64,000 nt of DNA from Marmoricola sp. (GCA_025965195.1 JAOPXK010000030.1:1-64000); one strand, 5' to 3'. Numbered from the stretch's first letter, positions 45,953-57,600 are shown. Notes: generated from the letters alone by a model not told the origin. A program made the numbers and translations.

Positions 45953-47076
45953 TGCGGGTCCTGGCCGCGATGTCGGGCGGCGTGGACTCGGCGGTTGCAG
46001 CAGCTCGTGCGGCTGAAGCAGGTCACGACGTCACCGGCATCCACCTCGCGCTGTCGCGCAACCCGCAGTCCTACCGGACGGGCGCTCGCGGTTGCTGCAC
46101 CATCGAGGACAGCAACGATGCCCGGCGAGCAGCCGATGTCATCGGAATCCCCTTCTACGTATGGGATCTGAGCGACCGCTTCCATGAGGACGTGGTCGAG
46201 GACTTCCTGGCCGAGTACGCCGAAGGGCGAACCCCGAACCCCTGCCTGCGCTGCAACGAGAAGATCAAGTTCGCCGCCGTACTCGACCGGGCGCTGGCGC
46301 TGGGCTTCGATGCCGTCGCCACCGGCCACTACGCGCAGCTGCGCACCGGGCCGGACGGACTGATCGAGATGCATCGCGCGGTCGACATGGGCAAGGACCA
46401 GTCCTACGTGCTCGGCGTGCTGACCCAGGACCAGCTGGCGCACTCGATGTTTCCGCTGGGCGACTCACCCAAGGCCCTCGTCAGGGAGGAAGCCGGGCGT
46501 CGAGGGCTCTCCGTTGCGGCGAAGCCCGACAGCCACGACATCTGCTTCATCAGCGACGGCGACACGGGCGGCTGGCTCGCCGAGAAGCTGAGCAGTGAAG
46601 CTGGTCCTTCGTCGATCAACCACGGTGGCGTGATCGTCGACCACGAGTCCGGTGAGGTGCTCGGCGAGCACCGGGGCTCGTACCGCTTCACGATCGGCCA
46701 GCGGAAGGGCCTGCGGATCGGCACCCCGGCCGCCGACGGCAAGCCGCGGTTCGTGCTGGACATCGAGCCGGTCTCCGGCACGGTGACCGTCGGCCCCCGG
46801 ACCGCGCTCACCGTCGACCGGCTCACCGGGATCAAGCCGCGCTGGTGCGGGTCCGTGCCGGCCGAGCCGCTGCACGGCACGGTCCAGCTGCGGGCGCACG
46901 GCTCCGAACACCGGGCGGTGGTGAGAGTCGTCTCGACCAGCGGGGACACCGGAGTCGAGATCGAGCTGCTCGACCCGGCCGAGGGCATCGCGCCCGGCCA
47001 GGCCGCCGTCGTGTACGACGGGTCGCGGGTCGTCGGCTCGGCAACGATCTCGGCGACCGCCCGGGTCAACGCGTGA
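45952..47076 (+). CDS. mnmA: tRNA 2-thiouridine(34) synthase MnmA
   Basis: MnmA thiolates the wobble uridine of Lys, Glu and Gln tRNAs. The 374 residues have the PP-loop [12 protein letters not shown] (6-17), catalytic Cys in [12 protein letters not shown] and second Cys in [17 protein letters not shown], and the C-terminal beta-barrel ([13 protein letters not shown]). It is translationally coupled to the cysteine desulfurase upstream and, by GTGA, to the MetE-like gene downstream. Confidence 0.97.
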   Translation: MRVLAAMSGGVDSAVAAARAAEAGHDVTGIHLALSRNPQSYRTGARGCCTIEDSNDARRAADVIGIPFYVWDLSDRFHEDVVEDFLAEYAEGRTPNPCLRCNEKIKFAAVLDRALALGFDAVATGHYAQLRTGPDGLIEMHRAVDMGKDQSYVLGVLTQDQLAHSMFPLGDSPKALVREEAGRRGLSVAAKPDSHDICFISDGDTGGWLAEKLSSEAGPSSINHGGVIVDHESGEVLGEHRGSYRFTIGQRKGLRIGTPAADGKPRFVLDIEPVSGTVTVGPRTALTVDRLTGIKPRWCGSVPAEPLHGTVQLRAHGSEHRAVVRVVSTSGDTGVEIELLDPAEGIAPGQAAVVYDGSRVVGSATISATARVNA

Positions 47077-48059
47077 GTGTTGCCACCGGCATCGGATCCC
47101 TGCCGGGCGAGGACTTCCACCAGGCCATCCGGCTGGTGCTCGACGAGCTCCCTGACCTGCCGCACCTGCCCGAGCTGCCTGCGCGCGGGGCGATTGCGAA
47201 CATGACCGGGCGGACGCTCGCGGTCGTCGCCGACCTCGGCTTCGACCTGCAGCCGGCGGGCTGGCGTCTCACCGACGCGGCCGGTATCGACCATCGGCGG
47301 GCGAGGTCGCTGCTCTCGCAGGACCTCGACGGTTTCGAGGAGCTGACCCAGTCCTATCGGGGCGAGCTCAAGCTCCAGGTGGCCGGGCCGTGGACCCTCG
47401 CGAGCACCGTCGAGAAGCCGCGCGGGGACAAGGTGCTCTCCGACCATGGTGCCCGCCGGGATCTTGCGCAGGCGCTTGCGGAGGGGCTGCGCACCCACGT
47501 GGCCGATGTCCGGCGCAGGGTGCCTGATGCCACCCTGATCGTGCAGGTCGACGAACCCGCACTCCCGTTCGTGCTCAACGGCCAGGTGCCGACGGCTTCC
47601 GGTTTCGGCCGGCACCGCCGGATCCACCCGCCCGAGGCGTCGGCGGCGCTCGAGGGAGTCTTCGAGGCCATTACGGCCGCGGGTGCGGTCCCGGTGGCCC
47701 ATTGCTGTGGTGCCGATGCCCCCATCGAGCTGGTGCGTGGCGCGGGCGCGCGCGGCATCTCCCTCGATGCGGACCTGCTCACCACGTCGGCGTACGACGA
47801 GGTCGGTGCTCTCCTCGAGGCGGGGGAGCGGCTGTTCCTCGGCGTCGTACCGTCCAGCCAGGAGACGGCGATGCCCGGAGAGCGGGCGGTCACCGAGCGA
47901 GTCCTCCGGCTGCTCGACATGCTCGGCTTCGATCCCGAGGCGGTCGGCGCCCAGCTGGTGCTCACGCCCTCATGTGGACTGGCCGGGGCGAGCCCGGAAC
48001 ATGCAAAGAAGGCGCTGGCCCTTGTCAGGACCAGCGCCTCCCAGCTTGCGCAGGGTTGA
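47073..48059 (+). CDS. MetE C-terminal-like (cobalamin-independent methionine synthase family) protein
   Basis: The 328-residue protein corresponds to the C-terminal catalytic domain of MetE only. Zinc-ligand positions appear as VAHCCGAD (His/Cys) and LTPSCGLAG (Cys), and the active-site [10 protein letters not shown] is present. Proteins of this short type sit between mnmA and ligA in many actinobacteria; the methyl donor and acceptor are unknown. GTG 47073 overlaps the mnmA stop. Confidence 0.88.
   Translation: MSVATGIGSLPGEDFHQAIRLVLDELPDLPHLPELPARGAIANMTGRTLAVVADLGFDLQPAGWRLTDAAGIDHRRARSLLSQDLDGFEELTQSYRGELKLQVAGPWTLASTVEKPRGDKVLSDHGARRDLAQALAEGLRTHVADVRRRVPDATLIVQVDEPALPFVLNGQVPTASGFGRHRRIHPPEASAALEGVFEAITAAGAVPVAHCCGADAPIELVRGAGARGISLDADLLTTSAYDEVGALLEAGERLFLGVVPSSQETAMPGERAVTERVLRLLDMLGFDPEAVGAQLVLTPSCGLAGASPEHAKKALALVRTSASQLAQG
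48011..48038 (+). terminator. Hairpin in the last codons of the MetE-like gene
   Basis: GGCGCTGG (48011-48018) and CCAGCGCC (48031-48038) pair perfectly, extended by an inner CCT/AGG past one mismatch with loop TGTC. It ends 21 bases before the end of the stop codon, and no T tract follows, so termination between this gene and the convergent MFS gene is only plausible. Confidence 0.45.
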
Positions 48060-48063
48060 TTCG

Positions 48064-49722
48064 TCAGATCGCGTGGACGACCTCGGGTGCCGCACCGTCC
48101 GTGGCGAGCTCCTGATGCTTGACGTTCAGGAAGATCCACACGATCAGGCTGCCCGTCCAGATCATGAATGCGCCCGCGAGGAACGCGTGCACGCCGCCCT
48201 GGGTGAACGCGGCCTGGTTGACGATGACCTGCTGGAGGCGACTCGTCAACGCCGGGTCAGGCGCTCCGCCGCCGGGGACCAGATTGCCCACGGCCGCGAA
48301 CAGTGACGTGCTGCGGTCGTTGATGAAGTGCACCGCGATCGTGGACAGCGTCGCCAGACCGAGTGCACCACCGATCTGCTGCATGGTGTTCAGTACGCCG
48401 GAGCCGATCCCCGAGTCGTTCGCGTCGACGCCGTGGACGGCGGTCAGGGTCATCGGCACGAACGTCAGGCCCATGCCTGTGGCCATCAGGACGATGAACG
48501 GGAACAGGTCGGTCCAGTAGTTCACGTTGCCACCGAGGTGGCCGTGCGCCGTTGCCGCCGCAGCCAGGACTGCCTTGGGCGAGTCGTCGATCGACAGCCT
48601 CGAGAACATCAGCAACGCGAGGCCGGCCATGGCCGTGCCCGTGCCGGCGATGAACCGCGGGTCGATCTTGCTCATCAGCTTCGACGAGATTGTCGCTCCG
48701 AGCACGATGCCGAAACTGAACGGCAGGAAGGAGAAACCGGTCTGCAGCGGTGAGTATCCCATCACGTTCTGGACGAACTGGGAGAGGAAGTAGAACATCG
48801 CGAACATCGCAGCCGGGACGATCATCATCGTGATGAACGCCGTCGCGCGGGTCCGGTTCGTCAGGATGCGGAAGGGCAGCAGCGGGTGCTTGACCGACCG
48901 CTCGATGAGCACGAACGCGACCAACAGGACGATGCCGATGACCAACGGGATGACGGCATGTGGCGTGGTCCACTGGGTGTGGCCGTGCGGGTCGGGCTGG
49001 CCGGCCTTGGTGATGCCGTAGACCAGCGAGCCGAGGCCGAAGGTGCCGGTGACCGCGCCGGGGAGGTCGAGCTGACCCGGTCGCGACGGGCTCTCGCCCA
49101 GGACGCGCGGAGCCAGGAAGGCTGCGGCCAGGCCGATCGGCAGGTTGATGAGGAACGTCAGCCGCCAGCCGTCGACCATGGTGCCGAAGATGTGCGGGTG
49201 CAGACCAGTGAGCCAGCCGCCGAGGATCAGGCCGACTGCGGCTCCGGCGCCGGACATCGCGGCGTACACCGAGAAGGCGCGGCTGCGCTGCGGACCTGCG
49301 GGGAACGTGGTCGCGATCAGGGCAAGTGCGGTCGGCGAGGCGATCGCCGCCCCGAGGCCCTGGAACGCCCGTGAGCTGAGCAGCATGATCTCGCTCTGCG
49401 CGAAACCTCCGATGCCGGAGGCGATCGCGAAGATGGTGACGCCGATCATGAACACACGGCGCCGGCCGTAGAGGTCGCCGAGACGTCCGCCGAGCAGGAG
49501 CAGGCCACCGAACGCGAGGGCGTAGCCGGTCACCACCCATTGCAGGTTGGCCGGCGTGACATCGAGGTCCTTCTGGATGAACGGCAGCGCGATGTTGGCG
49601 ATGGTGCTGTCGAGCACCACCATCAGCTGCGCCACGCAGATGAGCACGAGGGCCCATCCGAGATGGGCATGTCCGTGACTCGTCCCCGTGGGCTCCGCCA
49701 CCGACTCCTTGATGTCGGTCAT
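48064..49722 (-). CDS. MFS efflux transporter, DHA2 (14-helix) family
   Basis: A proton-driven multidrug exporter of the EmrB/QacA type, 552 residues with 14 predicted helices. Motif A LLGGRLGDLYGRRRVF and motif C-like GAGAAVGLILGGWL are clear. Its ATG overlaps the stop of the upstream TetR gene as ATGA, a repressor/pump operon. The substrate is unknown; a drug or dye efflux role is inferred from the family. Confidence 0.94.
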   Translation of the reverse strand: MTDIKESVAEPTGTSHGHAHLGWALVLICVAQLMVVLDSTIANIALPFIQKDLDVTPANLQWVVTGYALAFGGLLLLGGRLGDLYGRRRVFMIGVTIFAIASGIGGFAQSEIMLLSSRAFQGLGAAIASPTALALIATTFPAGPQRSRAFSVYAAMSGAGAAVGLILGGWLTGLHPHIFGTMVDGWRLTFLINLPIGLAAAFLAPRVLGESPSRPGQLDLPGAVTGTFGLGSLVYGITKAGQPDPHGHTQWTTPHAVIPLVIGIVLLVAFVLIERSVKHPLLPFRILTNRTRATAFITMMIVPAAMFAMFYFLSQFVQNVMGYSPLQTGFSFLPFSFGIVLGATISSKLMSKIDPRFIAGTGTAMAGLALLMFSRLSIDDSPKAVLAAAATAHGHLGGNVNYWTDLFPFIVLMATGMGLTFVPMTLTAVHGVDANDSGIGSGVLNTMQQIGGALGLATLSTIAVHFINDRSTSLFAAVGNLVPGGGAPDPALTSRLQQVIVNQAAFTQGGVHAFLAGAFMIWTGSLIVWIFLNVKHQELATDGAAPEVVHAI

Positions 49723-50372
49723 GTTGTTTTCCTTGTCCTGGTTGGTTTTTTCGAGCTTGTCTTGGTCGCGCCGTCCGGGCGACTTGCCCCGGGATGGAGT
49801 ACGGCGGGAAGGATCACGTTGTCGACGACGCGTTCGACAGTGGCGTCGTCCGGTGGAATGCCGAGGATGAACGTTCGGTGCAGGAGGATGCCGGCGAGAG
49901 CAGGGCCGATGATCTCGAGGTCCACGTCGCCCGCGATCTCGCCGCGTTCACGGGCCCGCTCGTAGATGCGCGCGGTGACGGCGATCTTCGGGGCGATGAA
50001 CATCTCGCGGAACAGCTCGGCGAACTCGGGATCGGTGCTCAACGCGGTCACGACGGCGCCGAGGACCTTGGTGCCCTGGGTGCTCAGGCCGTGGTTGCCG
50101 CAGAAGGTCGCGATCAGGTCGGACCGCAAGCTGCCGGTGTCGTGGTCCTCGACATGTGGCGCGTTCTTCGCGCGGACGAGTGCCTCGGTGACGAGGGCCG
50201 GCTTGCTCTCCCAGCGGCGGTAGAGCGTCGCCTTGCTGGCATGAGCGTTGCGAGCAACCGCATCCATGGTGAACCGGTCGTAACCGACCTCGATGAGCAG
50301 TGCTGCCGCGGCATCGAGGATCTCGTCCTCACGGACACCCTCGACCCGCGGACGGATGACGTGCTTCATCAT
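49719..50372 (-). CDS. TetR family transcriptional regulator
   Basis: The 217-residue protein has the N-terminal TetR helix-turn-helix (EDEILDAAAALLIEVGYDRFTMDAVARNAHASKATLYRRWESKPALV, about 14-60) and a variable ligand domain. A basic Lys/Thr/Arg tail ends it. AGGAGGTG six bases before ATG 50372 fixes the start. An inverted-repeat operator lies just upstream, and the regulated MFS pump is translated from the overlapping ATGA, so autoregulated efflux is expected. Confidence 0.94.
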   Translation of the reverse strand: MMKHVIRPRVEGVREDEILDAAAALLIEVGYDRFTMDAVARNAHASKATLYRRWESKPALVTEALVRAKNAPHVEDHDTGSLRSDLIATFCGNHGLSTQGTKVLGAVVTALSTDPEFAELFREMFIAPKIAVTARIYERARERGEIAGDVDLEIIGPALAGILLHRTFILGIPPDDATVERVVDNVILPAVLHPGASRPDGATKTSSKKPTRTRKTT

Positions 50373-50395
50373 CGCTGCACCTCCTCAGCCCTGTC

Positions 50396-50454
50396 GATGA
50401 AACGGAACCGTTTCGTTTCATCCAGAGCATAAGGCTGAACCAGAGGCGGATCAA
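50396..50454 (-). promoter_or_regulatory. Promoter and operator of the TetR/MFS operon
   Basis: On the minus strand TTGATC (50449-50454), a 17-base spacer and TATGCT (50426-50431) form the promoter. Just downstream, GAAACGG-AA-CCGTTTC (50399-50414) is a perfect inverted repeat, and outer arms GATGAAACG (50396) / CGTTTCATC (50414-50422) give a second overlapping one. A dimeric repressor bound there would cover the transcription start. Confidence 0.7.
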
Positions 50455-50643
50455 ATGCATTCCCGAGCGCCGAAAAACCGGGTTCGGACTTACGGTGCGG
50501 GGCGCTCGGTTGGAGGGTCGAAATTAGTTGCGATTGCCAACAACTGGTCCCGTTCGGCCATTGTGGACAACTGTCCAGCCATGCTACAAATCGATCCGCG
50601 CGGATTACCAGGTCCGCCCTCGGGTTGATGCTAGGGGTCTAAA

Positions 50644-53600
50644 TTGCGCGTTCATTTCACTGACGGTCGAGTTCACAGGGCGGCACGGCGTAACCGCCGA
50701 TCGGCTCGCGGACACGTCGGTATCGCCACCGTCATCGCGCTGTGCGCGAGCGTCCTTGTCGCAGCTGGGGCCACCCCTGCTGGCGCTGTCCAGGCGCCCG
50801 GTCACGACGTCGCCGCGTGGAGCAACGGCTGGTCCTGGACCTACGCCACGTCGTTCCGCTACTTCGACTCCGCGGCACCGACCGATGTGACGATCAACGA
50901 GAACGTCACCTACACGGTCGCCGACGTCGAGAACTTCGGCGGGACCGACGCGTACAAGCTGAACATCACCGGCACCATCACCGGAGGCAGCGGCTCGACC
51001 AACGTCTCCGGGGTCGGGACCGCGACCCTGAAGAGCTTCTCCGGCACCGTCTCCGGAACGCGGTTCGTCCGGCGCTCCGACCTGGCCCTGCTCCAGGAGA
51101 CCCAGGCACAGCACCTGAACGGCACCGCGACGGTCTCGATCATCTCGACCGGTATCACGGCCGACATCAACCTGGCGCTGACGCCCGCGCCGGGCTGGAG
51201 GACCCATGACTTCCCGTTGAACTCGGGCGACAGCTGGCTGAACAACGAGAACATCACTTACACAGGTGGCTTCAACTACGACGCCGGCTCGCTCGGCGGC
51301 ACCGGCTCGTCGCCCTTCGACGGCACCCTTCCCTACAACGCCACGTCCCACGTCAGCTCCGCGACGATCAATGCCGGCGGCAACGCGAACCTCGCCACCG
51401 ACCTGATCCACTCCAACAACGCCGACAACTCGATGTCGGACGACATCTGGTGGTCGCCCAGCTTCAAGAACGACGCCAAGGAGATCCTGCAGCTCCCGCT
51501 CGACGGTGCCGCCCTCACGATCAACCGGACGCTGAGCAGCGCGTCGTTGCCCTCCGGTAACAGCCTCACCTCAACTGCCACGCCGTCACTCACCTGTGCC
51601 GGCGGCTCGGTGGTGGTCACTGGCAACCTCAGCACCAACGCGAGCGGCGTACCTGTCACGGTCGCCCTGGACAAGTCGCAGATCAACCCCGGCCAGACCG
51701 TTTCCGCTTCGACGACGACCGGCACGAACGGTGCCTACAGCGCGACGCTGACCGCTCCGGCCGAGAGTGACCTTCTGGCCAAGAACGGCTCCCGGGCCAA
51801 CTGGGGTGTTGTCGTCTCGGCGCCGTCCGTCGGCGCCCTCGGCGCGACCACCGTGGTCGTGACTCCGCAGGACTGTGGCACCCTCGCCTACACCGGAACG
51901 ACCAGTGCTCCGCAGGGCGGCACGGCGATTGTGGCTGCCAAGCTCACCGACGCGGCGGCCCCGGCCAATGCGGCGGGACGCACGATCAGCTTCGGCCTGT
52001 CGGGTGGGTCCACCGTGACCGGCGTGACCAACGCCTCCGGCGTCGCGACTGCGAACCTTCCGGTCGCAGGACCGCCGCGTAGCGCGACGATTACCGCGAC
52101 CTACGTCGGCGCCTCGGACCTGACGGCGGCCACCGCCTCGTCACCGTTCGCCGTCACTGTCGATCCGACCACCACGACAGTGACCCCGTCGCAGTCGATC
52201 GTCACCCTGGGCGACACGGTCACGTTCACCGCCAACGTCACGCCCGGCATCGGCAGCAACCCAGGTGGGTCTGTCCAGTTCGTCGTCGACGGTGCCAACT
52301 TCGGTTCGCCCGTCGCGGTGACGGCCGGATCGGCCACAAGTGCTGCACTGTCCGGACTACCTCTCGGCAACCACACAGTCACGGCGGTCTACGGCGGTGA
52401 CGCCAACTTTGCGACGAGCACCTCGGCTCCGGTCGTCTTCCGGGTCCGCAACCCGTTGCTGCCCACCACCACGACCGAGACGGTCAGCCCGGGCTCGACC
52501 GTCTACGGGCAGTCGATCACGCTCGGCTCGACGGTGACCGCCGCCGACGGCGGCACGCCCACCGGATCGGTGACCTTCACCGACGGCGGCACGACGATCG
52601 GCACCGCAGCGCTGGACGGCGCGGGGGTGGCCTCGCTCGTCACCACGACGCTGCCGGTCGGCAGCCACAGCATCGTCGCGACGTACTCCGGTGACGACGT
52701 CTACAACGGCACGGCGTCGGCCCCCGCCAACGTCAGTGTCGCGAAGGCGAACGTGGACCTCACGATTGCCTCGTCCGACACGGTCACCGTGTCCGGTGAG
52801 TCCGTGAACTTCAACGCGACCATCGGTGCGACCGCGCCCGGTTCGGGAGTTCCGTCGGGAGCAGCGCAGCTGGTCATCGACGGCAGCAACGTCGGCGACC
52901 CGGTCACCCTCGTCGGCGGGGTTGCTTCGTTCCCGCCGGTGACGTCGCTGCTCACCGGGATCCACACGATTGCCGCGACCTACAGCGGCGACGCGAACTT
53001 CGTCGGCGCCTCCAGCGCGCTCACCCAGGTCGTCAGCCAGGCCGACACGGCGACGACCGTGACGTCGTCACCGTCTCCGTCCTCCGAGGACCAGGCGGTA
53101 GCCATCACGGCGAACGTCGCGGCAGTGTCGCCCGGCTCGGGCGCCCCGACCGGGACGATCATCTTCACCTCCGACGGTGACGAGATCGGTGCCGCGTCGC
53201 TGCACTCGACCTCCGGCGGCAGCCAGGCCACGATCAACGTGTCCACGCTGTTGCCGGGCTCGCACAGCATCGTCGCGTCGTACGCCGGCGACAGTGACTA
53301 CGCATCCAGTGAGTCCTCGCCGACCAGCCAGACGGTGATCTCCGGCGCCGCAACTGTAGCGACCTCCACGGTCGTCACGTCGTCGCTGAACCCGTCGACG
53401 TACGGCCAGCTGATCAGCTTCAAGGCAACCGTCAGCGCCGCTGACGACAGCTCTCCGGTCGGGGCCGTGCAGTTCTCCGTGGACGGCGCCAACATCGGCG
53501 ACCCGGTCCCGGTGGACGCAAACGGTGTCGCCGAGAGCCTCACGCTCGCCTCGCCCGAACCGGGTGGCCACACCGTGATCGCCGCGTTCGTTCCTGTCGC

Positions 53601-54540
53601 CGGCTTCTCCAGCAGCGGTGGCGGGGTGACGCAGACCGTCGCCGATGCAGGCGTCGACGTGAACCTGGTCTCCTCCGCGCCCGGCAGCACCTATGGTCAC
53701 GGTGTCTCGTTCACCGCGACCGTCGGCTCGCAGCAGCTTGGTACGGGCAAGCCGACCGGCTACGTGCAGTTCGGCGTGGATGGTCAGCCGTTGGGTGACG
53801 CGGTCGCAGTGGCCGACGGGGTGGCAACCAGCCCGTCGATCTCGACCATGCTGCCCGGCGCACACACGGTGACGGCGATGTACTCGGGCGACGCGGACTT
53901 CGTCTCCAAGCTCGCGTCGATCACGCAGAGCGTGGCGCAGGTGAGCACGTCCACGACACTCACTGCCTCCGCGACGTCGACCACGTTCGGCCAGGCCATC
54001 GGCTTCTCGGCCAAGGTGACTCCTGCCCTCGGCACGCTCGGTGCGCCGGGCGGCACGGTCACCTTCCTGGAAGGCAGCACTGTCCTCGGGACGGCGCCGG
54101 TGGTGCCGGCAGGCACGAATGGCACCGCTCAGATCACGCTTGCCGGTCTGGCTGCGGGAGCGCACTCGATCAAGGCGGTCTACTCCGGTTCGCCGTCGTT
54201 CGTCGGGAGCACGTCTGCGGCACTCGCGGTGTCGGTTGCCAAGCGGGCCACCACGATCAGCGCCGATGCAGCAGTGGTCAAGCTGTTGCCGCTCGGCCTG
54301 CCGCTCGGACAGCTCCGCATCACGCTCAGCTCGGGACTCGGCCCGGTCGCCGGAGTGCCGGTGGTCTTCACCATCGGTGGCGCCACGATCTGCACGTCGA
54401 CGACGGATGCCTCCGGCGTCGCCACCTGCAACGCGGTGAGCCAGCTGCTCACGCTGGTCCTGAACCTCGGCTACAGGGCGAACTTCGCCGGCAATGCGAA
54501 CTACCAGTCCTCATCGGCGCAAGGCGTCGTACTCAAGTAA
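50644..54540 (+). CDS. Secreted protein with seven group-3 Ig-like repeats
   Basis: This 1298-residue protein is read from TTG 50644, the only start before the signal peptide, with AGGGGT upstream. Basic residues then ATVIALCASVLVAAGATPAGA form a Sec signal. Residues 50-310 are a unique beta-rich domain, then two other Ig-like modules, then seven Big_3_5-type repeats of about 95 residues, each ending in a pattern like GxHTVTAxYSGDxxF (52162-54237), and a last invasin-like module. There is no LPXTG or membrane anchor. A role in surface contact or adhesion is inferred only. Confidence 0.88.
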   Translation: MRVHFTDGRVHRAARRNRRSARGHVGIATVIALCASVLVAAGATPAGAVQAPGHDVAAWSNGWSWTYATSFRYFDSAAPTDVTINENVTYTVADVENFGGTDAYKLNITGTITGGSGSTNVSGVGTATLKSFSGTVSGTRFVRRSDLALLQETQAQHLNGTATVSIISTGITADINLALTPAPGWRTHDFPLNSGDSWLNNENITYTGGFNYDAGSLGGTGSSPFDGTLPYNATSHVSSATINAGGNANLATDLIHSNNADNSMSDDIWWSPSFKNDAKEILQLPLDGAALTINRTLSSASLPSGNSLTSTATPSLTCAGGSVVVTGNLSTNASGVPVTVALDKSQINPGQTVSASTTTGTNGAYSATLTAPAESDLLAKNGSRANWGVVVSAPSVGALGATTVVVTPQDCGTLAYTGTTSAPQGGTAIVAAKLTDAAAPANAAGRTISFGLSGGSTVTGVTNASGVATANLPVAGPPRSATITATYVGASDLTAATASSPFAVTVDPTTTTVTPSQSIVTLGDTVTFTANVTPGIGSNPGGSVQFVVDGANFGSPVAVTAGSATSAALSGLPLGNHTVTAVYGGDANFATSTSAPVVFRVRNPLLPTTTTETVSPGSTVYGQSITLGSTVTAADGGTPTGSVTFTDGGTTIGTAALDGAGVASLVTTTLPVGSHSIVATYSGDDVYNGTASAPANVSVAKANVDLTIASSDTVTVSGESVNFNATIGATAPGSGVPSGAAQLVIDGSNVGDPVTLVGGVASFPPVTSLLTGIHTIAATYSGDANFVGASSALTQVVSQADTATTVTSSPSPSSEDQAVAITANVAAVSPGSGAPTGTIIFTSDGDEIGAASLHSTSGGSQATINVSTLLPGSHSIVASYAGDSDYASSESSPTSQTVISGAATVATSTVVTSSLNPSTYGQLISFKATVSAADDSSPVGAVQFSVDGANIGDPVPVDANGVAESLTLASPEPGGHTVIAAFVPVAGFSSSGGGVTQTVADAGVDVNLVSSAPGSTYGHGVSFTATVGSQQLGTGKPTGYVQFGVDGQPLGDAVAVADGVATSPSISTMLPGAHTVTAMYSGDADFVSKLASITQSVAQVSTSTTLTASATSTTFGQAIGFSAKVTPALGTLGAPGGTVTFLEGSTVLGTAPVVPAGTNGTAQITLAGLAAGAHSIKAVYSGSPSFVGSTSAALAVSVAKRATTISADAAVVKLLPLGLPLGQLRITLSSGLGPVAGVPVVFTIGGATICTSTTDASGVATCNAVSQLLTLVLNLGYRANFAGNANYQSSSAQGVVLK
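52162..54237 (+). repeat. Seven tandem Ig-like domain repeats (first protein)
   Basis: Seven diverged copies of a roughly 290-base coding unit. Each encodes TVTSSxxPSxxGQxVTFTA early, a central GxVQFxVDG and a late YSGDAxF. They have diverged too far to be recent duplications. Confidence 0.85.
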
Positions 54541-54604
54541 CCCTCCCTCCTAACGCCCGTTCGCGGGTGTGACGCCAGGGTTGCCTGGAGAAGGAAGTGC
54601 CATC

Positions 54605-57600
54605 GTGCGCAGACTTACCGCAATAATCGCTGCAGTTTCCCTGACTCTCGGATTCACCGTCGCGATCGCCGGCTCGGCCGACGCGGCCATCACCGCGCCC
54701 AGTTCGGGGGCGACGCTGCAGGGCACGGTGACGCTGTCCGACACCGGCGGGACCGACAACAGCTCGATCATCGGGGTCAAGCACTGTGGTGGCAACGTGC
54801 ACACCACGATCCAGCTGATCTCCGGTAGCACTGTGGTGTTCAACCAGGTCTTCGACGGTGCCGGGGCGCGCGACGTGTCGATCGACACGCACAACTACCC
54901 CAATGGTGCCTACACAGTCCGCACCATCGACGGCAACGGCGCCAACAGCGGTTTCCTGGGGACCGGGTGCACCACCTCGAACGTGACGAACAACAACAAC
55001 GTCACGATCAACAACGTCGTCGCACTGTCGTACGGCGGCCCGACGTCGGCGGCGCAGAACACCAGCATCACGGTCTCGGCGACGCTGACCGACCCGAACC
55101 TCGCGGCCTCGGTGCTCCCCGGCCGGACCATCACGTTCGCGTTGTCGGGTGGGGCCACGGTCAACGGGACGACCAACGCAAGTGGTGTGGCGTCGGCAAC
55201 CCTGGCGATCGCCGGGCCTCCGCGCTCGGCGACGCTGACGGCGTCGTTCGCGGGAACCTCGTTCTACGGCGCGAAGTCGGCGGCGGTGACGTTCTCGGTC
55301 ACCAAGGACGCAACCGCGACGACGGTCACCGCGCCGGCCGCGGTCGTACACGGTCAGGCCACCAGCTTCACCGCACAGGTCGCTGCGGCCGAGGGCACCG
55401 GTACGCCCACCGGATCGGTTCAGTTCACCGTTGACGGCAACAACTTCGGCGCCGCGTTGCCGCTCTCATCGGGCACCGCCACCACGCCGAGCACGACCAG
55501 CCTGAGCACCGGATCGCACATCATTGGCGCGAGCTACAGCGGTGACGCGGACTTCGTCGCCAGCACGGCTGGCACCAAGACGCAGACGGTCAACAAGGCC
55601 GGCACGACCACGACGCTGAGCGACGCGCCAACACCGACGGTCAGCGGTCAGGCCGTCACGTTCACTGCCACCGTCGCCGTCGTGGCGCCGGGCGTCGGGG
55701 CCCCGAGCGGAGGCGTCCAGTTCAACGTGGACGGTCAGCCGTTCGGCACCGCTGTGCCGCTCACCGGCAACACCGCAACCCTGACGATCGCCAACCTGCA
55801 CGCCGGAAACCACCAGGTGGACGCGACGTACAACGGCGACACGGACTTCGCGCTGAGCTCGTCCGCCACCCTGACCCACGGAGTGAACCGGGCCGACACG
55901 AACGTTGTGCTCAGCACCTCGGACAACATCGCCGTCTCCGGTGAGCCGCTGACCTACACGGCACACGTGACCGCGGTCGGTCCAGGTGCGGGCACGCCTT
56001 CGGGCACGGTCCAGTTCGCCGCCGACGGCGTCGCGATCGGTGGGCCAGTCCCGCTGGTCGGCGGTACGGCGACGTCACCGACGGCTCACCTGACGGTCGG
56101 TGACCGCATCATCACTGCCGACTACAGCGGTGACGGCGACTTCTCCGGCGAGTCCGACACCCTGACCCAGGACGTGAGGGCAGCAGCCACCACGACGACG
56201 GTCACGTCCTCGCCGAACCCCTCGGTGACCGGCCAGACCGTCACGCTGCACGCGGATGTGACGCCCGTCAGCCCCGCCACCGGTACCCCAGGCGGCGCGG
56301 TCCAGTTCCTGGTCGACGGTGACCCGGTCGGCGTCTTCGTCCCGCTGCACAGCGGGGCAGCCGAGACCTCGTTCAGCAATCTCACGCCGGGTAGCCACAC
56401 GATCACTGCCACGTACTTCAGCAGTGATCCCAACTTCGTGACGAGCACGTCTGCGGAAGCGACCCAGCAGGTCAACAAGGCGGCCACCAAGACCACGGTG
56501 GTCAGCTCGGCGCCGACCTCGGTGTTCGGCCAGCCGGTGACGATCACAGCAACGGTGTCGGTTCTCGCACCGGGTGCCGGAGCCCCTTCGGGCACGATCA
56601 CCTTCAAGGACGGCTCGACCGTGCTGGGCACTGCCCCTGTCAACTCGAGCACCGGTGAGCAGGCCTCGATCACGACCACCGACCTCTCGGTGGCACAGCA
56701 CGCGATCGTGGCGACCTACAGCGGCGACGACGGCTTCCTGACCAGCAACGACTCGGTGACCCAGGCAGTCTCGCGGGCGCAGACCTCGACGATGGTGACC
56801 TCCTCGGCGAACCCGGCGCAGTCCGGCCAGGGAATCACGTTCTCCGCAACGGTCACGCCAGTCGCTCCGGGCGCTGGGGACCCGGGTGGCACCGTCGTCT
56901 TCACGGTCAATGGCTTGAACCTCGGCTCGCCTGCCACCGTGGTCAACGGGGTGGCGACGAGCACCGCGTTCGCGGCGCTGTCGCCAGGAACCTATGCGAT
57001 CTCCGCGACGTACAGCGGCGACCGCAACTTCGTGACGAGCACGGGTGGCCTCGACCAGGGCACCGGTCAGAACATCACCAAGGGCGCGACGGCCATGACG
57101 CTCACCTCAAGCGCGAACCCGGCCGACTTCGGCCAGGCTGTGACGTTCACCTCGACGGTCAGTGCGGTCGCTCCGGCGAACGGGCACCCGTCAGGTGTCG
57201 TCCAGGTCTGGGAGGGCTCGGTCCTGCTGGGATCGACCAGCCTCGCCCCGAACAGCATCAACAGCTCGCAGGCGACCTTCGTCTCCTCGACGCTGTCGCC
57301 GGGCAGTCATGCGATCCGGGCGGTGTACGTCGGAAACTTCAACTTCTCCGGCCAGACCGCCTCGACCTCGCAGTCGGTCGGTTCGGTGGCGACGGTGACG
57401 GGTGTCGAGTCCTCGGCGAACCCGTCGACGTTCGGTGCACCGGTCACGCTGACGGCGGTGGTGGCTCCCAGCCTCGCCTCGTCCGGCACACCGGCCGGGA
57501 CGGTGTCCTTCGCTGAAGGTTCGACCGTGCTCGGCACCGCAACGCTCACCACGGTGCAGGGGCAGCAGCAGGCCTCGATCACGGTGACCGGGCTCCACGC

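Noticed and set aside
53068-54165. Long minus-strand open frame opposite the first Ig-repeat gene
   Set aside because: It is rich in Arg/Gly, has no ribosome-binding site and mirrors the codon bias of the plus-strand repeats, as do similar long frames opposite glgB, treS, glgP and glgX.
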